Part shown: one piece after another, positions 26,201 through 38,200 of the stretch | How the letters are laid out: each line of letters starts with the position of its first letter | How positions within the stretch are numbered: position 1 is the stretch's first letter | Origin: Sipunculus nudus | Lineage: Eukaryota; Annelida; Sipuncula; Golfingiida; Sipunculidae | Direction: 5' to 3' | NCBI GenBank assembly: GCA_026874595.1 | Contig: CM049313.1 | Span: 74,144,659-74,208,658 of the forward strand | Length of the DNA stretch: 64,000 nucleotides | Translations under genes and position numbers: made by a program | The notes under the pieces: model-generated | What the model saw: the letters and a program-made list of their open reading frames with translations, nothing else | Told to the model about the DNA's origin: nothing | Database searches by the model: none

Positions 26201-29200
26201 AACACACCAAAAATCATGCCAGTATATGCAGGCATTGTGGAAAAAAGTCCATACATGTGCATTTTCCATAAAAATTTCTGTCTTTCATGAAATTTTCTAT
26301 GTTTAGGAGCCGTAAAACAATCAAAAGTAGGTCAACCGGGATGAAACGCGAACTCGATCTGTAACTGTCATTATCTGCCCACACATAAAAAATCAGGGTG
26401 GTATCTGCAGGCATTGAGGAAAAAAAGTAAGTACATATGCATTTGTTATGAAAATTTATATTTTTCATGAAACTTTCTATGTTCAGGAGCAGTCAAATGG
26501 TCAAAAGTAGGTCAACTGAGAGAAAACAAGAACTCGGTCTATAACTGGTCATTATCTGCCTACACACCAAAAATCAGGCCTGTATCTGCAGGCACTGCGA
26601 AAAAAAGTCCATACATATGCACCTTTTTATGAAATTTTCTTTGTTAGAGCACCGTCAAACGGTCAAAAATAGGTCAACTGGGACAAAACGTGAACTTGAT
26701 CTGTAACTGGTCATTATCTGCCCACACACCAAAAATCAGGCCAATATCTGCAGGTATTGTGAAGAAAAGTCTGTACAAGTGTATTTGTCATGAAAATTTA
26801 TGTTTTTCAAAACAGTCAAAAGTAGGTCAACCAGGACGAAATGCGAACTCAATCTGTAACTGGTTAATATCTGGCCACACATAAAAAATCAGGCCAATAT
26901 CTGCAGGCATTGCGAAAAAAAGTCTGTACATGTGTATTTGTCATGATATTTCATATTTTTCATGAAATTTTCTATGTTCAGGAGCCGTAAAACGGTCAAA
27001 AGTAGGTCAACCAGGACGAAACGCGAACTCGATCTGTAACAGGTCTATATCTGCCCACACACCAAAAATCAGGCCAATATCTGCAGGCACGGCAAAAAAA
27101 GTCTGTACATGTGTATCTTTCATGAATATTTCTATTTTTCATGAAATTTTCTATGTTTGTACAACAGTCAAAAGTAGGTCAACCGGGACGAAACGCGAAC
27201 TCGATCTGTAACTGGTCTATATCTGTCCACACACCAAAAATCAGGCCAATATCTGCAGGCACTGCGAAAAAAAGTCCGTACATGTGTATTTGTCATGAAA
27301 TTTCATATTTTTCATGAAATTTTCTATGTTCAGGAGCCGTAAAACGGTCAAAAGTAGGTCAACCAGGACGAAACGCGAACTCGATCTGTAACTGGTCTAT
27401 ATCTGCTCACACACAAAAAATCAGGCCAAAATCTGCAGGCACTGCGAAAAAAAGTCCGTACATGTGTATCTGTCATGAATATTTCTATTTTTCATGAAAT
27501 TTTCTAAGTTTAGGAGCCGTAAAACGGTCAAAAGTAGGTCAACCGGGACGAAACACGAACTAGATCTGTAACTGGTCTATATCTGCCCACACACCAAAAA
27601 TTAGGCCAATATCTGCAGGCATTGCGAAAAAAAGTCCGTACAACTGTTTGATTTCGGAATGACGGAAGGACGGAATGACGGACATGGGTAAAACTATATG
27701 CCCCGGCCACTTTGTGGCGGGGGCATAAAAATTCGTAAAAATTTGGAAAAATAGAGGTGGCGCACCCAGTCTGCAGAAACTGATGGAACACTTCATGATC
27801 AATATGTATGCAAAAAATCATGACCATCAGTGTTGTAGTTATTGAGATACTGCAGTTTTTGTATCAAATTTTTTTTGTTAACAGATGTCCACATTTTTAA
27901 AGGTTTCAAAAAAAGAGAAAAAAATTCGTAAAAAATAAAAAAATAGAGGTGGCGCACTCAGGCTGCAGAAACTGATGAAACACTCCATGAACAAGAGCCA
28001 TGCAAACAGTTATGGTGATCTCTGCATTAATTGTTCAGATACTTCAGCTTTTGTATCAAATTTTCCATTATTCTGAGCTGTACTTTGGAGTGCCATAGCT
28101 CAAAGGATATGGGTAACAGAGACCTAATTTCAGGTTTCCATGGAGACTTTTCATAGGTCTCTCACTGTGTCAAGAATGAAGATTCTAGGTCCAGTCTTTA
28201 CGATCTGTGCCATGTTAACAGATGACTGCATCTTTTAAAGGTCTCAAATATAGAGAAAACAATACGTAAAGAATCGAAAAATACAGGTGACGCCACCAGT
28301 CTGCAGAAACTGATGAAACATCTCATGATCAATATGTATGCTAAAAAACCATGACCATCAGTGATGTAGTTAATGAGATATTGAAGTTTTTGTATGAAAT
28401 TTTTGACTATTCTGGGGGGGTACTTTTGGGCTCCATAGCTCAAAGGATATGGGTAACAGAGACCTAATTTCTAGTTTCAATTGAGACTTTTCATAGGTCT
28501 CTCAGTGTGTAAAGAATGAAGATTCTAGGTCCAGTCTTTACGATTTGTGCCTTGTTAATAGATGTTCACCTTTTTAAAGGTCTCAAAAATAGAGAAAAAA
28601 ATTCATTAAAAAACTAAAAAAAATACAGGTGGCACCGCCAGTCTGCAGGAACTGATGGAACATCTCAAGATTAATATGTATGCTTAATACCATGACCATC
28701 AGTGATGTAATTAATGAGATATTGAAGTTTTTGTATGAAATTTTTTTACTATTCTGGGGGGTACTTTGGAGCTCCATAGCTAAAAGGATATGGGTAACAG
28801 AGACCTAATTTCTGGTTTCCATGGAGACTTTTCATAGGTCTCTCAGTGTGTCAAGAATGAAGTTTCTAGGTCCAGTCTTTACGATTTGTGCCTTGTTAAC
28901 AGATGTTCACATTTTTAAAGGTCTCAAAAATAGAGAAAAAAATTCATAAGGAATCGAAATACAGGTGGCGCCACCGGTCTGCAGGAACTGATGGAACATC
29001 TCATGATTAATATGTATGCCAAAAATCATGACCATCAGTGATGTAGTAAATGAGATATTGAAGTTTTGTATGAAATTTTTGACTATTCTGGGGGGTACTT
29101 TGGGGCCCCATAGCTCAAAGGATATGGGTAACAGAGACCTCATTTCTGGTTTCCAAGGAGATTTTTCATGGACCTCTCAGAATTTCAAGTTACAAGATTC

Positions 29201-32200
29201 TAGGTCCAGCGGTTGCGATTTTGTGCCAGGTTAACGGACGGACAGACGGACGACGGACAAAGGGTCATCGCTATAGCTTAGATGACTTACAGTCAGCTGA
29301 GCTAAAAACCAGAAACACTTTCTGATATTACCATTCTGGACCAAAATTTACAAGTTTCCATTTTGCAAGCGAAATTCCATCAAGCTACCCTGACATTTTC
29401 AAAGGATAAAAACATAGGGCTATTACACAACTTTCCCTTCATATCATTTAAAGTACTAAAGATAACAATTTAAAGATAACAACAGTTGGCATGGTTATCT
29501 GCATATGAATGAAAGCATCCTTACATTAAAACTCCTATGTTATTACTACATTATCTGGATTAAAGATTTTTTTTTTCAAAACATGTAGCAAGAAATAATG
29601 AAGAAATCAAACCCTCTCTATATCCTCTCAATTTTTTCTTTGACAGTTGAGATCATATCTTATTTCATAAAAGGATTTGAATTGAGACCTGCAGTTCTGT
29701 TGTTCCTTGCCTAATGCACTGGTCTACATTCTGTCCAAAAAGATTACAATATAATATTCATGATACTTACAGCGCCAGGCCTGGCAGAAGGTGCTCTTCC
29801 CTGAGCTCTTAGCCTGTTCTGTAAGAGCACACATTACATTCATTGATTCAAGTTAACATTATTGAATTTCAACCTAGCAAAGTAGAATATTTATTTACCA
29901 GGGATTAAAGGAACAAACACAAATATTTCACTATATAATTTTAAAAGCTTAAAACTAACCATGCCTGATTTCTTTTGTGTAACTTGGTTTGACCATTAAA
30001 TTTGGTAATGAAATTGGCCATTCATCTAGAACTTACAAATATCCTACGCATGCTCACACCTTTCTCAGTACAATTTAATCATAGCTGATTAATGTTTACA
30101 TTAAACAATGTATACATTACTAATTTCTAGGTATAAAAATATTAAAACAATTAGGACAATCCTGCACAGGTCCATGTATAGTCATTGACCAATAGACTGA
30201 AGACTTACCTGCAGTTCACTTATCTCTTGCTTGAGTTGCTTGTTGTTTTGCTCCAGGCTTGCCACCTTGGCCTTCAGCTCTTGGACCTGACCCTCGGTGT
30301 TTGCCATTTCTTTAAGATTAGCATCTTTCTCCTTCTCGGTTGCAGTCTAAGAATACCACATGGACACAAGAAGAATATATAAACTATACATTGTTATACA
30401 AAAACAAAAAAATATGTATGTAAAGCTTCCTCCATGAAACAGGAATCAGGAGAGAGCACTAACTGAAAAATCAAAGTGGCACCAACATTCATCAACAGTT
30501 ACATTTAATTGTGAAAATTAAGTTAAATTTGCACCTTTGCATCACTGAAATCTAATATCTCCCCAGTTTGTGATTTGTTTCTTTTTCAAACAATTCTTTC
30601 AAAAGAACCACTTAGAATAATATTTTTCATAAACATTTGCTCTGATGGCAGACGTGGCAGTAACACTTCACAGATAAGTTTACTATTCCTGTCAATTGTG
30701 TCCTATCCTCAATTTAGGTTGACACTTAAAATGCATCAAAATAGAAAACAAAAACTGGCTGGGAGGGTGGGAAGACCACTGCAACTAGTTTCAGAGAAAA
30801 TTACTCAGAGGAACTCAGAGAAAACTGTAGAAACCTCTGACATACATAATAAAATCCAGGCCTATTCCTTATGAAGGCATCATTTTGTTTTATCCATGAA
30901 GCAAGACTTTCAGTATTCAAGCTGTATGTATCTTCAGTACTCACCAGTTTTGCTTGCATGGCTTTGATTTCCTTCTTTGCATCTACTGGCATGTTTTCAA
31001 TTCTGGCTTTCTCTAGTTCAGCCACTCGTTCCTTGTTCTTTGCCAGAGCCTAGCAAAAGAATGATATTCCATAATCACAACATATTTCTTAGTATAATTT
31101 ATTTTTATTAATCACAAACAATTCTGTCGTGACACATGAATGATCAAACAGATTTGTGTCTTTGTTGTTTGTTATCATACTCGGTAGAATCAAGGCCTGA
31201 AATAATTTTTCCAAGACAGCATTAAATAAAGTGGCTACCTGATATTTAACCTTTTCTCACCTTGGAGAGGTTGTTGATCTCTGCCTGTAGCTTGCTTGTT
31301 GCTCCCTTCAGCTTGGCCTCAGCATCGGAGTTGACGTTATTTAAGTCGGCCTTCAGCCCCTTGATCTGACGACGCAGAGCCTCCAGCTCCTCCTTGGTCA
31401 TGTCATGAGCGAGTTTCTCCTGACGAAGCTCACTGGCCGCTGCTGCGCCCGCCTTAAAACAGCAAAATCAGTTTCAATACACCATTTTAAATATTACACA
31501 TTCATGATTTAAAGTTCCCCAGGAGGTGTAGTGCTTATTTTGAACAAATATGTTCAATTTACGATTGTGATCATAATGTTTTGTATATTGCAATGATCAT
31601 TTATCCTCATATACTACCAAGAGTGTGACCATGCTTTCAAATACCTTGATCCAGTGAACTTCTCTATATCATAATAATGAATAAGGCAATTGAACCAACC
31701 AAATGGCTCACCGAAATTTGTTTTGTAAGGATGTCTGGTGCATCTTTTGAGGCATCAAGAATCTAACCAATGAAATAAGCCTGTTCCCTTTCTGGTAGGG
31801 CTGAAAGGAGTACTCGAGTACTCGAGTCCGGGTAATACTTACCGAGTACTTTAGTCCGAAATTTGGTCTCGAGTACTCGTGTATGTACATGCATATCTGC
31901 ATATAACTGCAAATTTATGGGCAGTCTGTAGGCCTATTTATTCCTCAGTTATCATAACCTGGCATAGGGCTCTAAACATATGCTAGTCGACCAGTCAAAT
32001 AGGTAGATAAAACAGAAGTCTTGACTCTTGTTATGACATATATCTATTCCTTCGTTGGGATAAAGTTAAGCCGTCACAAAGTCAAAGTTATGCATATTTT
32101 GCATGGATAAACAGATGTCTGTTTTATCTTTAAAGCGTTACCAAGGTAAAGAGTACTCGTGTCCGAGTCGGGGAATGCCTATCGGGAACTCGAGTCCAAA

Positions 32201-35200
32201 ATTTTGTGCCCGTTTCAGCCCTACTTTCTGGTACACATATTCTTGCTCAGACAGTGTGTGAACAGTGTATCGTTAGGATTATATTTGTTAGATTTGATTG
32301 GACGTTATGATTTCAGCCTGAACACATTCAGACTGATTCATTATTAGTGAAATAGACACCAGAGAGAGTCGCAGAATCAACTTGATAGTATGAAGATGTG
32401 GTAATTACTTTTGTCTCCAGCTTGAAAGTATGAAGTTTTGTTTATTTTAATCAAACAGGCTCAGTGACTTTCCCATCAGCCTTACTGGATTTTATTCGAA
32501 AGACAGCCAAGATATTTAAGTATTTTAGAAGATTCACAAACAAATATATGGGAAAACCTCTCATATGAAAATCTGATTGAAATATGTGAAATATGACCTA
32601 TCCATATTTCAGGCAGAGATGAATTCACTTTATTGGTGCATTTGAACTTTTCAAGATCATCAGGTTCATCATAATTAAATTTTCTGCATTACATTGTTGG
32701 CCGCCCTCTATGCCACATTATCTGGAGTGGGCATGCATGAACGAGGTTCTGCCAACCCGAGGTATTAGTGATTGATGAAGACAGAAGAGGGTGCTAATTG
32801 ATGACTTCATAAACTACACCTTTATGAAAGTTTATACTCATATCATTCACAGCACAACGTGACATATGAGTTCCTGCCACACCATAACCAGGGCACCTCG
32901 CATGCTGTCATACGTCAGTGAGTCTGCATTAGCGCCATCATGCGTCTGTCTGGGAAACTATTATACCAATTCCCAGAAGTTAAGTGGTACCCAGCACATA
33001 TGGTGTGGGTAACAAGTCAGCCTAGAAGTCTGCTGTTTTGGATCTGAATTGGTGTGATTAGAAGCAGTTCGTAAATTGTTATGTTAACATCTGTAGGAGG
33101 TGAAGGTCAGATATCAAAGGTCAAATTCATGATATACTCACCAAAGCACCAGCAGCAGTTGCAGAAGGTGCTGCCGCAGCAACAGTCTCTAACTCAGCCT
33201 CCAGATTCTTGATCTTCTCATTCAGATCCTGTGTGTTATAACATCACTCAGTAAAAATATGCAGTGTTATCTTTGAAAATTGTATAATTACTAGTGGTAT
33301 GCTAATTAACTGATAATAACGATGACTGGTCATTTTCTTTCATAACTGATTAATTCGATTGCATTTTTGCATGATCGATCACAAACTATTATGTATGCAA
33401 AGCCAAATATGTCATATAATCCAGATGCAATATTCTAATTTTGTTAAAGATATAAGAAAGACATGGCAAAAAAACACAAAGAGCAGCATTAAAACTTAAC
33501 CTTGTGCAACAAATACTTGTCAACAACCCCGCCAGTAGCTTGGTTTTTCAGTGTGATGTGTAAGTTAGGTTGAATTTATTTAGGTCTAATGCCATACAGT
33601 AGATTTCACTGTGATATAGATGATACATAAAATCATCAGTCGTTTTTTTATCTTTCATTCATCATATATGATTTTGCAACCAATTCCTACCACTTATAAT
33701 AACTGACATCACCTTACAAGGATAAATGTATTTTTTTTCAATTATTATATTTTATTATGTTGCAAACCATAATAAACTTTATAGTTAATTTATCTGTCTA
33801 TCACCATTACTGCAGTTAAGAATTTGTTTCAATTTTCGTTTCTTTCTACTCAATCCAGTTGAGATCATTCATATTCCAACATAAGGACAATACATATGAA
33901 ATAGTTCCCCCCCCCCCCATTCCCTCCCTGTGAATGGTGGTTTTGTTAGTAAACTGTTGTGAACTTTTCTGTATTAATGAGAATTTTCTCTGTTAAAGTT
34001 TATACGCCAGAGTTAGCCAACCAAAAATTTTCCCTTACTGGGCCTATTATCGCCCATCCCGCCTCACTCCAGTGTATCTAGGTCACACTTCCATTTCCTG
34101 TAATCACTTTTTCGATGGTGAACGGAAGGGAACTGGGAGGGAGAGCTGTTTGTTATACAGAAAAGCTCACAACAGTTAACTAACAAAACCACCATTCACA
34201 GGGAGGGAATGGGGGGTTTTATTACGTAAACATAATTGTGAGCTGTTTCTGTATTAATGAGAAAATAGCAGATATACCTTGGGGAGGGGATACCTACCTG
34301 GAATCATCAGGAAGGAGAAGAACATAACTGGAGCGAAGGTGCAATCGCAGACGTAGTCACAGGAACGGGAGAGGACTGAGAGGACGGCCTGGAGAATGTG
34401 AGGACCTCACCCGCAGCGACTACAGGGCCGAAGGTGTAAAGGCCCGAATCTTGCAGAGTGACATCTCGCAGATAAAACCAGGTGAAGGTGGATGGAGATT
34501 TCCAAAACCCTGTTATAACAAGTAGGTGAGGGGAAATCCACGATAAATGGGCCAATGAGGTATTGATGGCCCGGACGTCATGAGCTTTGACGTGATGTTG
34601 CTCCAAGGTCTAGGGGAAGCAGATTCATATGCAGACATGACGGTAGCTTTGAGCCATGCACTGATGGTGATAATGCTAATATCTTTGTGAGAAGAAGTGA
34701 TTTTCTTGGAAATGAACAACTTCTTGGCCCCCCCTCCCGAATAGAACTGGAAGCTTGAAGATAATATCGGAAAGCACGGACCGGGCAATTAGTGGCCCCA
34801 AAACCGGTACCGGCCTGTAGGGAGGACCAGGAAAGACCAAGGCAATGGAGGATCAGCACAATATAGGTTCATTCAATAGAAGGCAGGGGAAACGGGAAAG
34901 TGGCAGACAATTCATCAGCGGCAAATTGTGTGAAGGTCGAATCGGCCACTAGATCATGAAGCTCGGAACGGGGACCGTAAGATGCAAGAGCGAGGAGAAA
35001 AACCATTTCCAGTGACAATGGAAGTATATGAGTTGAGCGAAGAGGCTCAAATGGCGGGTCACATAGAAGATGTAAAACCACATCCAGACGTCAGGAAGTG
35101 GATAGAGAGGGAGGACAAGAAGACCACTCCATAACCCCTTTGAGAAAGGCAGGCACAAGTGGATGGTGCATGTAGAACAGGATATGGACCCAGCGGACGG

Positions 35201-38200
35201 AAGACCGACAACAGGACGGGACAGGAGCCGCTGAGGGAGGTAGAGGACAAGTGTTTTCCCTGGAGGAAATAACGAATAATTCGAAGACTGCCCTAACTGA
35301 TAGATAAAAAAAAGGAGAGTTCCCGTGGGTATCAGCCCAGCGGGAGAAGAGGAGCCACCGGGAGGCATAGATCCGGCCCAAATAACTGTGAAGGGGAGCT
35401 GAAGTAAGCACATCAGCTGTGTAGAAAAAGGGTCCTGCCTATCGAGGTGTTGGATGTTAACGAAGCAGGCGCTGAGGGAATGGACCGAACCCGGTAGAAC
35501 AATCAAGATCTGGAGAAGAACCGGTGGACGGGCCAAATATGAGCGGTATCGAGGAAAGAAATAAGCCGCCATCGGATACCGAGGGACGATGAGGAGAACG
35601 GTTGGAATTGATCAGGAAATATGGATTAGCATCCGCGGAACAAACTGGGAGCAGGTAAAGTATAGAGAAACCGAAGCAACCAGGTGGACGCGGGGAGCGT
35701 CCGTAATAAGGCTGTGAGGGTGACGGAGTCGTGGCACGGACAGGGTGAGGTCCGTTGGGGAAGGAAACGAACAACTCAAATTCCGGTAAAACAATGCGAT
35801 GTAACCTTGTTCAAAGGAGGCCCAGTGTAAAAAAAATATATGGTTGAGGAAGGGAAACGCGGCAAGGAAACATGGTGCCTGCGAGACCGTCCGAGACGCC
35901 TGGAACAGGACACGCTCGGAGGGGTGGCCGCAGCGGGAGACATAGGGAGAACAAAGGTAGGGTCCCAGAAGGAGTGAGGGAGACCATAGGCAATCCCCGG
36001 GGAATGGCCGTCAGAAGGAGAATATGACGGTCAAGTTAGTGCGGGGAACCCCCCCATTCCTTCCCTGTGAATGGTGGTTTTGTTAGTAAACTGTTGTGAG
36101 CTTTTCTGTATTAATGAGAATTTTCTCTGTTAAAGTTTATACGCCAGAGTATGCCAACTGAAAATTTTCCCTTATTTGGCCTATTATCGCCCATCCCGCC
36201 TCGTTCTCGTGTATCTAGGTCACACTTCCGTTTCCTGTAATCACATTTTTCAAAGGAGGAAGGAAGTGGACTGGGAGGGAGCGTTGTTTGTAATACAGAA
36301 AAGCTCACAACAGTTTACTAACAAAACCATCATTCACAGGGAGGGAATGGGGGGTTTTATTACGTAAACATGATTGTGAGCTGTTTCTGTATTAATGAGA
36401 ATAGAACAGATAGACCTTGGGGAGGGGACACCTACCTGTAACAACGGAAGGAGGAGAACCTCAGTGCTGGGATGGCGCAGAAGACGACATCGCTGGGGGA
36501 ACAGACGGAGAGGATGATGATGGCCTGGAAAACTGGAGGACCTCACCCGCCGTGATCACAGGGCCCAGGGAGTAAAGGCCCGAAGCTTGTAGCTGAACGT
36601 CCTTGAGATAAAAGCGGATGAATGTAGACGGGGACTTCCAGTAGCCATTCTTGACCAGTTGATTCGGTGAAATCCCCGAGAAGTGGCCCAACGATGTAGA
36701 AAGAGCTCGAATGTCATGAGCCTTGATGTGAAGTTGCTCTGAGGTTGATGGAGAAGCCGATTCATAGGCGGCGACAATAGTAGCTTTGAGCCATGCACTA
36801 ATGGTGATAGGGCGAATCTCCTTATTGGAAGATGTGACTTTTGTAGAAATAAACAACTTCTTGCGCCCCCCCCCCCCCCCCCGTAAAGAATGAGTAGCGT
36901 GTAGATAATAACGCAACGCACGAACCGGGCAATTGGTAGCCCCAAAACGGTACTGACCGTTAGGGAGGGCCAGAACGTGCCAAGCTGACGGAGGATCATC
37001 GAAATTTTGGTGCTTTCTATAAAAATCCGGAGGAAAATGGAGGGTGACAGACGAACCATCGGCCGCATTTTGTGTGAATTTCGAATCAGCCACGAGGGCA
37101 TGAAGCTCAGAGCGGCGACCGGCAGAGGCAAGAGCAAGGAGGAAAACTGTTTTCCGAGACAAATGGAGAAGATGGGCCGAACGCAGTGGCTCATAAGGGG
37201 GTTCTCGAGGGTGACGTAAGACGACGTCCAGGCGCCTTTCTGGCGCAACATACCGAGGACGAGACGCGCGGGCATGAACTCCTTGAGAAAATCCGACACC
37301 ACCGGATGATGAAGGACACGATCGTGACCTAGCGGACGGAGTACAGACAGCAGGGCGGCACGATAGCCAAGCAGAGACGGATAGGATAAATGTTTATCCT
37401 GCAGTAAACACGAAAAAATCCAAAACCTCTGCAAGCGACGGAGCTAAAGGGGAGATTCCACCGGAAGACGCCCACTCGGTGAAGAGACGCCACCGGGAGT
37501 CATAGATGTGGTCCGAAGAACGGCAACGGGGAGCGGAGGCAAGGAGAGCAGCCGGACTTGAAATGCCCTGATTCTTGAGTGTCCGAATAGAGCACGTATG
37601 CACACAGATGGCACAACCGAAATGGGCGACGCGCTCGTGGGAACTATGGGAGAGCGATCCGGAGCGGTAGAAGAAGCGGTGGCCGAGAGAGAAGCGAGCG
37701 CCACAGAGGAAACCAGGGAACCACAGGATGAAATGGTAGAATGAGAAGTAGAGCCGTCTTGTCCGCGTGGGACAAGCGGAGAAGGACACGGCGGATGAGG
37801 CACTGGAAACGCAAAGAGAAACCGGTGAGACGACACAGACGGCAGGGTGTCGGGGAGATGGTCGCGAGGGAACGTAGACGCGTCGCGGTAGGCTCGAGAA
37901 CAAGGGGGGACAGAAAATCGAACAGATCGAATTCTGGACGCCCCAGACGAGCGAAAATACTCCGAACAACCGGGAGCGGAAGGAGCACCGGCGGAGGAGG
38001 AGAGGCAGGGCAACAGGAAAGGGCGTCGGCAAGAAGGTTCGACACGCCCGGAAGATGCGACGCACGAATCGAGGCCCGGAGAGAGATGCAGAGATCGAAC
38101 AAAAGGTAGGTCTCCTGCATCAGTGAGGGAGACTGAGTACCGCCCTGCCTGTTGATATATGGTACGACCATGGTGTTGTCAGTCCGGACGAGAATGTGAC

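Noticed and set aside
32895-33050. A 5S rRNA-like stretch (GAAGTTAAG ... GGTGTGGGTAAC ... GCTGT)
   Set aside because: A few words match the 3' half of animal 5S rRNA, but the first half and the stems do not fit. At best a very old 5S-derived SINE fragment.
34307-35993. Several open frames of 60-207 codons on the - strand
   Set aside because: They are alternative frames of the broken DIRS copy 1 and not separate genes.
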